From NCBI RefSeq assembly GCF_965638725.1, contig NC_134953.1, positions 41,438,454 to 41,502,453 on the forward strand: a DNA stretch of 64,000 nt, given 5' to 3'. The position numbers and the translations under genes were made by a program. The notes under the pieces are model-generated. The model worked only from the letters and a program-made list of their open reading frames with translations. It made no database searches and was not told the DNA's origin. Positions 38,971 to 48,275 of the stretch are shown here, in pieces. Position 1 is the stretch's first letter; every line of letters begins with the position of its first letter. This DNA comes from Aptenodytes patagonicus (Eukaryota > Chordata > Aves > Sphenisciformes > Spheniscidae).

Positions 38971-41900
38971 ACTCACCCAACCACTCAGATTTGGGATTTG
39001 GAGAGGTAGGGGACACCCCTGCCAGATGCGCAGAGGGGAGAGGCTTAACATCCCATTGTGGCCCAGCTGCACCTCTCACCCTCCCTAGCCAACCCTTTCA
39101 TCGGGCTATGGCCATTTGCATGCTGATGAACTTATTACTCACTTAAATCACCTGCTAATGGGTCCCCTCCCTCACTGAGAGGTAGATTAGAAGCTCTGCC
39201 CAGAAATGCCCTCCTTAAGTATCTCAGTTATCCTCACCCCCCTCTTAAGGTGTTAATTAGGGACACAAGTCAGGCACTGGGGGGGGGGGGGAAGAGGGAA
39301 AAAAAAAGCTACTTAGGAAAAAAGAATAGTAATACACATCACTTTAGATTAGCAGGGATGTAGTATATTTGTTTGAAGAAGCACAAGGCATGAAGGAAAC
39401 CATACCTTTAATGCTCTGCAAGGGGTGATGAGGAGCTGGGCCACCTGGATGCTCTGCTTCCCACCCCAAGTGAGATCAAGTTTTGCTTCACCAAGCCCTC
39501 AGGTGAAAGACTTACGATACAGAGCAGCTTAAGCAGGTGGGTTAACTCCCCACAGGAAAAACCCAGCCCCAAATATAAGGGAAAATAAACCAAAAAACCC
39601 CAAAAGCTTTCTGTATTGCATTACATCTGTAAAGGTTTTCACCTGCTCTCTCTGTTCAGGGCTTTCATCTTTCTGAGTCAAAATGTGCAGTTTTCTGCTC
39701 TGTGTCAGGAAAGGTGAGTATAAAAAAAAAAAAGGAACTCTTCTCATCTTAATGCTTGTGGGTGGATTTAGGGACTTTTGTAACCCTTTCTTGCACTCTG
39801 TGAGTACAGAGAGGGGTTTCATTCCTCAGACAAGTGTTTTTAATGGCATGGTAGTTTAGTTTTAAGTGTGATTTGAAGATCGGGGGGAAGCAAGAGGAGC
39901 ATGAGCGTCTATTTTAAAGCTTTGTTTAAAAAAAAAGGGATGTTTCTTGTGCTATAACTTGTGAAAGTATTTTCTGAAAGAACTTAGGAAGAAAATTAGA
40001 AGAAAATAGTATTTGCCTCCCCAAAAACTCATTTCACCACAAATCACAGTAAAAATTGCGCTGTGTCCCATCCTCCCCACTTCTTCCCTTGTAAGATTAA
40101 TGCCTTTATGCCAATATTGTCATCAGGTACAGCAGAGAGGGGCTTTCTGATGATGCTTCTGTGAAAGCATCTCTTTGAAATCTGTACCCACAGCACAGAA
40201 AAATCATCTCAGGAAAACTGTGGCATAGTTGGAAGAGTGATTCAATTTTCTCTTGAAATCATTGAAGCCATCTGCGTTTATACAGCCCGTGTCATGTCAG
40301 GGCTGGGGTAGGGCTATGGGGTTCTAGGATGTTGCTTTATTATTTTTAGCCGAGTGCTGCAGAAATGCAAGGTGTATATAGCAAGCCAGTGGTTAAGAGT
40401 CCAGAAAGGGCTTCCAAAAAAAATTAGACAAATTAATAGCAAATTGGCCCATAAATGGATATTGAAGGGAATAGAACCTTTTAAACCTGTAATACTGCAA
40501 TTGTAGCTGTCGGGAGAGTACACGAAGGAGTGGACTGCAGACACTGATCCAGCCCATGCAGACCCCTTAAATACTGTGTCCTACCACCGTGGGGGCTCAG
40601 ACCCCACCAAGTTATGTGCTGCTTTTTTAGTCTGCCCTCCTTTAGATCCTTGAAAGGTAAAACTTTGGAGGGGATATCACCAGCTCCTTTCCCATGCTTC
40701 CACTAACCTGGGAAAAACACTCAGTTTAAGGGATGAGCAGGGCAAAGTGCTACACCCTCATGCTCTGCATAGGGCTGTGCTGCCCATATAGCAGTGACGA
40801 CGGGATCGTGCTTATTTATGCTCTGCCAGGGCTGAAGCCACCCTTCCACCTGCTGTGCATGATATAGGATTTAATTTGAAGGAGAAATGAAGGGGAAGGG
40901 TTATATTTGCAGAATGCTGTAAAGCTGTGCTGCCAGCAACCAGTCATTAGGGAAGGCTGCTTTGCAATACTTCGGGTTTTTGTTGTTATAAATAACAATA
41001 TTTAACTTTATAGAGCTTTACTGTTAGCTCTTCCAGCCCTACAACCAGGAACAGCGAGTAAACAAGAGGTACTAAACCTCCTTATCCACCAAAACCTGCT
41101 TCTTTTATTAGCTTTTCTCTTTGCTTAGAATAAAGTTTTTTTTCTGTCTTTTTTTGGGGGAATAGTTTTGTTAGAGAGGAGACAGGTGGGGGAAGCGCAT
41201 CCTGAGATACCTTTTACTACGGGTGTTACTGGATTGTGTGTCACGTGCTGAAATAACGTGTTTCTCTGCATCTTTTCTCTTTGGATCGGAGCATGAGATC
41301 CAGATCTGGACACACCAGCCAGTTCAAGCTTAAGGGCTTGCCACATCCCATTTTTTTCCAAGTCTGATTACTGTATATTCAACTTACCATATGCTTTTTT
41401 TTTTTTTTTTTGAGGTTGCATGTGTTAATTCAGGCATTTCTGAAATATGGAACATCTGCCGGTGGGGAGATGAATACAGGAGGGACCGTGGTGATGCTGC
41501 CTATTTATTCCTCGGGACATCCCAATGCTCCCACCCATCTTCCATTTATCCACATTTCTGAGTTGCTGTTGGCACTAAATGAATATTTTGACTTCTCAGG
41601 CTGCTGAAGCCCTAACGCAGGTTCATGTCCTGGAGGCTGAATGATGTGTGGGGACAGAGAAGGCTGAAAATCTCTCCCTTAAAGAAACGTTTTTTTAAGT
41701 CTTAACAGACATGGGTCATACTGTCACGATTTTTTTTTTTCCCTAAGGGATGTTACTAAATCAAATTTCTTGGTTCTCTACTTGAAGAACAGACCCCGAA
41801 AGGTCAAATGGGGCAGAAATGGGAAGAGATCCTGACTGCTCGCTGAGATGTGGTAAGAGGAAGGGGAAAAAAATAACCCACCACAAAACCATTACTTTTG

Positions 41901-43889
41901 TGAAATCTAGCCATGAAACTAATTATTCTGGAAATCTGCTGTGTCAGCATCCATCCTGCTGGAGATGGGCATGGGCCACAGGAGACAGATGCAACCTGTG
42001 CTTTGGAGGTCCCTTATGCCTTGTGTCAGACACTCAGTGCTGACCTGAGCTGCTCCTCTTGCCTAAAAAGGACTGCTAAAATTGCTCTTTTTTTTTTCCA
42101 GACTGAGAAAGAGAAGAAAATCAAGGCATAAGCAGCATAAAGTAATTTTTGGTTAATGCGTGGACAAGTACGCAGATGGCCAAAATGTCCAAAACAAAAG
42201 AGGACGGAGAACACGGTACTAACAATGACAAGAAATGGTACCCAAGGTTTTTCAGACTGAAATAATCACTTTATTAAGGTATCTGAAGTCCCGAAGAGTG
42301 CTGGGTGTCACTGCAAGGCCATCCTGGTACTAAAATGTGTCTGCAAGGATGGAGCTGGGTGTGGTGATGCTGAGCTCCACGTCCACCCGAGCATGCTTGC
42401 GAGCGGGCAAGGTTTGATATAATGTGATTCTGAACCAAAAAGATGCATAATTGGTATTTAATGCACCATGAATATATTTTTCACTGCCTTCAAAGGTGTC
42501 AAAGCTGTATTGGTCTACCTGGGAAGGAGAGAGTGCTGTAACTGTATGGAGAAAAAAAACCCTAATGACACTATTTGATATGTACTAGGGATAAAATATG
42601 CCGCTATAGATGTCAGATCTGAACTCACCTAAATAGTTACTGATGCTTTTATTCATAGCCAGGTACCTTCATTGCTCCAGTGCTATTGACTATTACTGGG
42701 CATAATCATCATTATTATTAAGTATGTTATAAAATCATTAATTTTTTAAAAATTATCTATTTTTAAAAAGTATGTTAAAATGTGTATTTTTAAACAATTT
42801 TTGAAGCCTTGCACAGTGATTAAAGCAGTAAATTCAAGGCTTTGAGTCATGAACTCTTTCAGGGGGCTGCTTCAAACCCCAGCTCATGCTGCAACCCTGG
42901 TAAAAGCTGCTCCTGAGCACAGACCTGGGACGGTGAGACTTAAACATGTGCCGTCCAGCAATGCCACCGCACAGCATCACTGTGACCTGCAGATCGCTAT
43001 TTAGCTTGTGGCATCCACAGCTCCAGCCACAGTCGCTCTGGCTATAGCAGCCTTCCTGGTTGCTGCAAGTAGTTTGATGGGGACAAACTCCCCAGTGCAT
43101 TTAGGTGGTTTAAGGAGCACCAGTGCTTTACTTTCCGGTTTGGGGCAGCTTTGGCTGTTCTCAGCCTGCCTGGATGCTGCCCAGCTTTTAAAAGAGCTGG
43201 AGGAAAGACGTGGATGAACTCGCCCGTGCAAGAGGAAGGCTCCTTTTTAGTCATTTCCCTCTACATGGGGCTGTGTGCTCCCTCCTTTGCATTTTCTGTA
43301 GCTGTGGGCTTGGTTCAGCACCAGCTGGTACTTGCTGACTCCTGTGAGAGCTGCAGTTTTGGTTTGTATTCAGCAATCTCATGTCCCAGTGCAGTCCCTG
43401 AGGTCCCTAAATAGGCAGCGTTAACGCTAGGGGCACCAAACACCAGTGATCAGGTTGCATTTTAAAACAAGATGTGGCACTGCTGGAGCATCCCTGCAAA
43501 ATTTGGGACACGGTGCCCTCAGTGCCACCCAGGGATGCGCTGCTTTGCAGTCAGATTTGGACTTTGGATACAAAGCACTTTTGAATTGTACAGGGAAGAC
43601 TCTGGCATGGCTTTTCATCCCGAACACCTTCCCCAGACTGCAGGGAGGCTGAGGGCAGCCTGCCAGGTACGCAACAGGACACAGTTGCAGCACTGCACTT
43701 GCTGCTCACCAGCCCCATGCTGTGTCACATGGCCCCTGCTCTCACTCCACACACATTTACAACCACTTGCAATAGGCAGACAGTACTAGAAGCTAAAGGG
43801 TGTGGGAGAAAAAAAATGCGTTCTTGCAGCTTTCCCTCCCTCCAAGCCATCCCAAAAGGGAGCAAACTCATAGTAACAGGCTGCAAAGT
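38971..43889. other. Region immediately downstream of DKK1
   Basis: It contains a G13 tract (39279-39291) and a T-run (41395-41411). No exon is recognised. Frames of up to about 105 codons near 43.0-43.8 kb overlap on both strands and look like chance. Confidence 0.5.
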
Positions 43890-43906
43890 GAAGTGAAAAG
43901 CAAGTC

Positions 43907-43912
43907 TTTATT
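43907..43912 (-). terminator. Candidate distal DKK1 poly(A) signal
   Basis: Minus-strand AATAAA about 755 bp beyond the stop codon. A UTR of this length is close to what I recall for mammalian DKK1, so it may be the main site. Confidence 0.5.
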
Positions 43913-44381
43913 GTGCATGGAGCAAAGATTGCACTGATGGAGTGGTTGAGATCACTGTGCTCCTCAGCACTGTCCTGTGGTCAGCCATGCACCGTGGTCC
44001 AGCACAGCCCCTCTGTTGACCCTTCACTCCCTCCTCACCCCATGGAAAAATCAGGCAGAAGGGTGTTTTGCTGCCACCTGCCCTTCCCAGAGACCTGGCC
44101 ACACTGCCCATCCTTGGCCCTGCATCCAGTGGCCAGAGGGTATCAGTGGCTACCATGGTACACTGTAATTCCTGAAAAACAGCTGAATAAATAGTGATAA
44201 CCAAACGGCCTTTCCTGTGGGGTGCCAGTGATAAGCCACCTCCCCCCCCCGACTTTGGGCATTTCCCCTCCCCGGGTGCATCTCCCCTCCTGTGGGGCAG
44301 GGAGGGACCATGGTGGCCACATGCAGGCAGGGACAGGCAGGCAGGGACGCACAGGTGTCTCGGGCTGATTTTAAAGAATGG

Positions 44382-44387
44382 TTTATT
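44382..44387 (-). terminator. Candidate proximal DKK1 poly(A) signal
   Basis: Minus-strand AATAAA 278 bp beyond the stop codon. It would give a short 3' UTR. Confidence 0.5.
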
Positions 44388-44664
44388 CGCTCGGAAACAG
44401 ACGGTCGCATCCCTTTGACCTAGATTTAAAAACCCAGTGTGTACAAAGTCACAGTCACGGCTTGAAGAGCACAAGGCAGCACCCTCGGAAAAAAAAGTCA
44501 TTAAAAGTCCCAGCGTTATGTACAGCTAAGTGCCAGCTCGAGTATTCACAACACAGTAACGTACTGCAATTAGTTGCTTAAAAGTAGTTCCCTCGAGAAA
44601 CAACCTTCTGCTCCGGCGGGGCCGGAGTCCATCCCGTCCTGTCCATCCATCCATCCGGCGATGC

Positions 44665-44915
44665 TCAGTGCCGTTGGCAGGTGTGCAGGCGGGAGGCATC
44701 GGTGGGGCCGTGCTCTCGCTGGAGGCGACACGCCAGCCCCTCGGCGCACTGGCACCGCTGGAAGATCTCCAGGCCGTGGGTGCCTTTCCGCCGGTGCCGG
44801 GTACACACCTGCCCTTCCCGCAGCACTGGCTTGCAAATTTTGGACCAGAAGTGACGGGCGCAGCACAGCCCGGCCGCACAGTCTGACGAACGCAGGCAGA
44901 AGTCCCCTTCCTCAC
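44665..44915 (-). CDS. DKK1: DKK1 exon 4: cysteine-rich domain 2 and stop
   Basis: This exon has 251 bp of coding sequence with two leading bases completing glycine, then [18 protein letters not shown] and the colipase-like domain 2 that binds LRP6 and Kremen. It ends SRLHTCQRH and TGA at 44667-44665. The acceptor is tgcag. This is the most conserved part of the protein. Confidence 0.97.
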
Positions 44916-45811
44916 CTGCATGGGGACAGTGTGGCATGTGCTCAGCCTGGGATGCTCCCACGGGGGATGGTGGGGCAGGTGGGTATCCCCCACGGGGGAC
45001 AGTGGACAGCAGGGCAGGGTGGGCGTCCCGGACTGACCCCATGAGGGACAGTGGGGCAGGGTAGGCAACCACCCATGGGGGACAGTGGGGTCACAATGCT
45101 GGGGACCCCCTTACCTTTGGCAGTGGGGAGCCAGGCGGGAGCAGGCGTCCGTCGGGGCAGCACCTCGGTTCCGATCTCGTCCAGCTCGGCGGCGCCGTGG
45201 GGAGGTTCCAGGGGGGTGCAGAGCCCTGCGGGAGGCAGCGTGACGCCTGTCAGCCACGGGGGGGATCCCGACACCCCCTCCCGCGGACACCCCCAGGGTA
45301 TCCCCCTCCTCCCCAAGCCCTGCCGCCCCTCACCGTTGCTGCAGGTCGTGCCGGGGCAGCACATGGCGTCGCGCAGGCAGCGCTTGCGGCGTCTCCGGCA
45401 GGAGAGGCAGAGCGGGGCGCCCCCGCCGCGGGCCGCCCCCCCGCAAAACTCCTCGGGGCCGCAGTCCTCGTCCTCGGCGCAGGGGAAAGGCTGGGGGGGT
45501 CAGAGAGAAGGCGGAGGGGGTCAGCGGGGCCGCCACTCCCCCCATCCCGGGTGTGTGTGTGTCCATCCCCGGTGTCGGTGTGTCCTCCTCCCCCATCCCC
45601 GGTGCATCCCCGCTCCTACCTGCCGGGTGGCGGCCGGCGGCGGCTTGTTGCTGCCGTCGAAGGGGGCGGCGGGGGCGGCGCTGGCCTCGGCCGCCCCCCC
45701 CGGGGGGGGTCCCTTGATGGCGTTGGAGCTGAGGGCGCCGCCGGGCGCCGCAGCCCGACCCGCCGGCGCCGCGCAGCTCAGCGCCGCCAGCAGCGCCACC
45801 AGCCCCCGCAT
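44665..45811 (-). CDS. DKK1: DKK1, Dickkopf-1, secreted Wnt antagonist (complete)
   Basis: Secreted inhibitor of canonical Wnt signalling that binds LRP5/6 and Kremen; needed for head and limb development. The join is 45811-45620, 45490-45334, 45225-45115 and 44915-44665, 711 bp coding for 236 residues (human 266). All introns are GT/AG with consistent phases. A signal peptide begins [12 protein letters not shown]. The LRP6-contacting NAI motif is at residues 30-32 (SSNAIK). Cysteine-rich domain 1 runs from [10 protein letters not shown] to SNGLC with ten cysteines; domain 2 runs from [10 protein letters not shown] to HTCQRH with ten cysteines and the conserved [13 protein letters not shown] and [14 protein letters not shown] segments. 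The linker is shorter and divergent compared with human, and no N-glycosylation sequon is present. The start was chosen because the signal peptide begins there; the frame stays open upstream only because of GC richness. Confidence 0.97.
44919..45110 (-). repeat. Degenerate G-rich minisatellite filling DKK1 intron 3
   Basis: Five imperfect copies of a unit like CAYGGGGGACAGTGGGGCAG (plus strand) begin near 44919, 44957, 44990, 45040 and 45073, with spacings of about 33-49 bp. They occupy almost the whole 199-bp intron (44916-45114). Confidence 0.7.
45115..45225 (-). CDS. DKK1: DKK1 exon 3: inter-domain linker
   Basis: This 111-bp exon supplies the tenth cysteine of domain 1 (GLC) and a linker with [13 protein letters not shown], ending TAK plus one base. 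It is proline-rich and poorly conserved relative to mammals. Assignment rests on position, phase and clean splice sites (cgcag acceptor, gtaagg donor). Confidence 0.9.
45334..45490 (-). CDS. DKK1: DKK1 exon 2: cysteine-rich domain 1
   Basis: This 157-bp exon starts in phase 0 with [10 protein letters not shown] and contains nine of the ten cysteines of domain 1, the basic stretch CRRRRKRC and [10 protein letters not shown]. It ends with one base of a glycine codon. The acceptor is cccag and the donor gtgagg. The exon boundary before PFPC matches the human PYPC boundary. Confidence 0.96.
45620..45811 (-). CDS. DKK1: DKK1 exon 1: signal peptide and N-terminal region
   Basis: This 192-bp segment has 64 codons, ATG at 45811-45809 and an A at -3 of the start context. 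It encodes the signal peptide, then an alanine/glycine/proline-rich stretch with the SSNAIK motif, ending ATRQ in phase 0 before donor gtagga. The region is more alanine- and proline-rich than the mammalian equivalent. Confidence 0.95.
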
Positions 45812-45920
45812 CCTCTTTCCGTCCCGTCCCCTCCCGGCCCCTCGTCCCCGTTGGTGTCCCGTCGGCGCAGCAGCTCCCGCGGCCCCCGAGCAGCAGCTAC
45901 CTGCGCTGCCCGCCGCCGCC

Positions 45921-45926
45921 TTTATA
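45921..45926 (-). promoter_or_regulatory. DKK1 TATA box
   Basis: Minus-strand TATAAA in a GC-rich setting (gggtataaaggcgg), 110 bp upstream of the DKK1 start codon. This implies transcription start near 45895 and a 5' UTR of about 85 bases. TATA plus CpG island is common for inducible developmental genes. Confidence 0.75.
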
Positions 45927-45985
45927 CCCCCGGGGGCTGCCTCCTGCGCCCGCCCCCTCGGGGAGGAGGGCACGACGGATGGGAT

Positions 45986-45992
45986 TTCAAAG
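45986..45992 (-). promoter_or_regulatory. Promoter-proximal TCF/LEF-like site
   Basis: CTTTGAA on the minus strand (TTCAAAG on plus) fits the relaxed TCF/LEF pattern about 60 bp upstream of the TATA box. It is weaker than the paired sites at 46612-46635. Confidence 0.3.
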
Positions 45993-46037
45993 GGCCCCCG
46001 GGGGGTTGTGCCGATGAGCCCCCAAAACCACCCCCCA

Positions 46038-46046
46038 CCCCGCCCC
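46038..46046 (-). promoter_or_regulatory. GC box (Sp1-type), DKK1 promoter
   Basis: GGGGCGGGG on the minus strand about 115 bp upstream of the TATA box. A second, GGGGGCGGG, lies at 45949-45957, about 23 bp upstream of TATA. Confidence 0.4.
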
Positions 46047-46058
46047 GAGGGCTCCGTC

Positions 46059-46063
46059 ATTGG
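46059..46063 (-). promoter_or_regulatory. CCAAT box with adjacent CRE-like half-site, DKK1 promoter
   Basis: The minus strand reads CCAATGACG about 135 bp upstream of the TATA box, a usual distance for NF-Y. The overlapping TGACG is an ATF/CREB half-site. Confidence 0.4.
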
Positions 46064-46611
46064 CCGCCGGCCCGGGAGGGGGTTTCGCAACGGCGAGGGC
46101 AGACGCCCCCCCCGCCCCGGCATCCCCCCCAGTCCGGTCCCCGGCCAGATGCTCCGCACGCCCCGACGCCGCCGCTGTCTCAAGCCGGGCGCGGCACCTC
46201 GCCCGACGGGGGGCGGACGGGGAAAGGCGGGGGGGAGGGCTTACCCCATGCAACCCCCCCCAGTGGCTGGGAGCCGCGGTGGGGTGCAGAGAGCCCTCCC
46301 CCCCGGTGGCAGAGTCGATCCTTTGGTCTCCTATAAGTCTGCGCCCCCCGCCTCCCCCGCGCCCTTCCTGGCGCCAGCGCAGCTTTGCAGGAAGGGAGGG
46401 GGCCGCTCCGCACCCCTCCTGCCCGGGGTGGGGGTGGGGGGGACGAGACACGGGGGGCGCTGAGCCCTGGCTCGCATCCCCGTCAGTGTGCGTCGCCGTC
46501 TATCGCCCCCCCCCGGCTCGCCTCGCTCCTGCCCGCGCACTCGCCTGACCCCACCCCGGGCAGCCCCTCCGTCGGGATGGGGGTGCAACACCGGTGGGGG
46601 AGCTCCCGGGT

Positions 46612-46635
46612 CCTTTGATGCGGGAAGATCAAAGG
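46612..46635. promoter_or_regulatory. Two head-to-head TCF/LEF sites upstream of DKK1
   Basis: CCTTTGATG at 46612-46620 and GATCAAAGG at 46627-46635 each match the TCF/LEF consensus (CTTTGAT core) in opposite orientation, six bases apart. They lie about 0.7 kb upstream of the DKK1 start site. Wnt/beta-catenin induction of DKK1 through TCF sites is established in mammals. Confidence 0.55.
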
Positions 46636-47155
46636 GGTCGCCCCCCATTGCCCCCCCGCCCCGGTCCCTGCACCGGCGCCCTCGGGACGCCGCGGGCCCC
46701 CCCCGACCTCCCCCGGGCAGCGCGGGGCGACCGGCATCACGGCGCCCCCTGGCGGCCGCGACAGGGCAGCGCCGCCCCTCCCCCCCCCCCCCCGGAGGTT
46801 TTGCAAGTGTAGTAGCAAAACCCAATTAATTAAATTGATTTTTCATTATGACAGCCTCTTATTCTTTTTTTTTAAGCCGGGTTTGAAAGAAAATACAGGC
46901 AAAAAGCCTAAACACCGCAGCGATGCCCGAGCTCACCATAAATACTTATTCCCGAACGGGTGGGTGATTTCAGACATTACAGTCCTGCCCTTAAAACCTC
47001 AGGAGCGCTCACCCACCTCCAGCGGGACGGGCATCGCTGTCACTCTGCGGGGAGCTGCTATCAGGTATTTCAGGCCCTAGAGGCTCAAGCCGGGCTAATA
47101 ATTGGCTGGGAAAGTTTCGGCGAGCATCTAACGCAGGTGCTGGCGGAAGCAGTGC

Positions 47156-47168
47156 TGCTGAGTCAGCA
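47156..47168. promoter_or_regulatory. Perfect Maf recognition element with AP-1 core
   Basis: TGCTGAGTCAGCA is the exact T-MARE palindrome and contains the AP-1 core TGAGTCA. It lies about 1.26 kb upstream of the inferred DKK1 start site. DKK1 is a reported c-Jun-regulated gene; use of this site is inference. Confidence 0.5.
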
Positions 47169-47916
47169 GCTGGCAGACATCCCTGCCACAGTCAGGTGAA
47201 CCGGGGCCTTGCTATTTTTAGCCTGCAGGAATGAAGGCCACACCTTGCCCCGAAACCCCTGTATTCCCCTTGCAGTTTCAGGTGAGGGCCACGTCACCTT
47301 GGGCTTTTTATTCTATTACTAACTTCTATCTGTGATTGCTGCAACCTGCAAAATCATCTCGTGGTATTTCCCGGCTCCTGCTTAGGCAGTTACCAAATTT
47401 ATTTCCCTCCTGGGAGGATGTTTTCTTGCTCCTTTCCCCAGTTTCTACCTGTCTCTGTGTCCACATAGCACTGAAGTACACCCTTAACCTTGACCTTGCT
47501 GAGATTTAAAGAAGACAGTTATGTCACTTGGGCGCTGAGCAGTTTCCCAGGGATGGATTTAAATCCATCGGGACAGGCAGAGTCTCAGCATCCTGAATGC
47601 TGCATCATCCTGCATACACAGGTGATGTCTTCATGACATCCCATGGCTGTGCTGCCATTAATGGCTGCGCCTCCATCACCACCTCTTGGCATTTCCTGTA
47701 AGGGACGGTGATGACAAGGACACCATTGTTTTTTGACATGGGTGTTGTTTGCAGTCACATCCCATCTAGGGATGATGCCAACTCATGTTGGAAATATGGT
47801 CCCTTCCTAGCTGCGTGTCCTGGACTTGCTTATATTGGCATCAGTCAAAATATAAAGTGGATTCTTCATCCCTGAAGACTAAACATGCTGCAAATGTGCT
47901 TATCGCTTAGTACATT

Positions 47917-48027
47917 CACAGAATAATTTGGGTTGGAAACAAGCTGTGGGGGTCACCCGGTGCCAGCCCTGCTCGAAGCAGGACTTCCATTGGCCTCAGA
48001 CCCCTTCGGCCAGGCTGCTCGGGGTGA
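47917..48027 (-). mobile_element. Old CR1 fragment between PRKG1 and DKK1
   Basis: The sequence cacagaataatttgggttgg followed by ggtcacccggtgccagccct and gctcgaagcagg resembles the CR1 3' end read in reverse, with many substitutions. It lies just past the proposed PRKG1 poly(A) site and helps mark intergenic DNA. Confidence 0.65.
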
Positions 48028-48269
48028 TGCCAGTGCGCAAATAAGCACTAAAGTATAGTAACTGTGGCCATTTGCCTTTGCATCCTGCAGAAAATCTGGA
48101 TCCCGGTACTAATCACTAAGTGCCATACATTTTGTTAGGTTATCTCTTACGGCGTATCATCATAAATGAGAATAAAAAACCCGATTTAATCGCTAACCAG
48201 AAGAACTTTCCCAAACTTGGCTTCTGCTGTGGAAGAAAGCCACCGACACACAGTTCAAAAGTAATTATT

Positions 48270-48275
48270 TTTATT
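48270..48275 (-). terminator. PRKG1: Candidate distal poly(A) signal of PRKG1
   Basis: AATAAA on the minus strand, about 4 kb past the PRKG1 stop. It lies where the AT-rich UTR-like sequence gives way to ordinary intergenic DNA containing an old CR1 fragment. Cleavage would be expected near 48250. Confidence 0.5.

Larger units (their letters stand above)
43890..44664 (-). other. Probable DKK1 3' untranslated region
   Basis: Sequence from the stop codon to just past the distal AATAAA. It contains a short ATCC repeat (44642-44656) and a 197-codon frame on the minus strand that I take as chance. Confidence 0.5.
45100..46800. promoter_or_regulatory. CpG island over the DKK1 promoter and first three exons
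   Basis: GC content and CpG density rise abruptly across this span compared with AT-rich flanks, and long C-runs are common on the plus strand. The island explains the long stop-poor frames on both strands. Bounds are by eye. The many G-runs on the minus strand could form quadruplexes. Confidence 0.85.
45812..47916. other. DKK1 upstream region between CR1 fragment and start codon
   Basis: The left part, to about 46800, is CpG-island DNA with the DKK1 5' UTR and core promoter. At 46800-46840 composition switches sharply to AT-rich with homeodomain-like TTAATTAA. Beyond that is ordinary-composition sequence holding the Maf/AP-1 palindrome at 47156. No exon is seen. Confidence 0.7.

Noticed and set aside
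1..43889. Search for coding exons, tRNA-like or retroviral sequences downstream of DKK1
   Set aside because: No recognisable protein motif, cloverleaf or LTR/gag/pol-like segment was found by eye; very diverged or small features could be missed.
43908..44501. Minus-strand frame of 197 codons downstream of DKK1
   Set aside because: It lies in the probable DKK1 3' UTR, has no recognisable domain, and overlaps other frames of similar quality.
44526..45068. Alternative 180-codon minus frame over DKK1 exon 4
   Set aside because: It is in a different frame from the cysteine-rich domain 2 and is a shadow of it.
45521..46183. Upstream in-frame ATG extending DKK1 by over 100 residues
   Set aside because: The extension reads through the promoter and TATA box and would bury the signal peptide; the ATG at 45811 starts a clear signal peptide.
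45051..46463. Plus-strand open frame of 470 codons across the DKK1 locus
   Set aside because: It runs antisense over DKK1 exons and the CpG island, is extremely rich in P, G, A and R, has no domain, and sits in GC-rich DNA where stops are rare.
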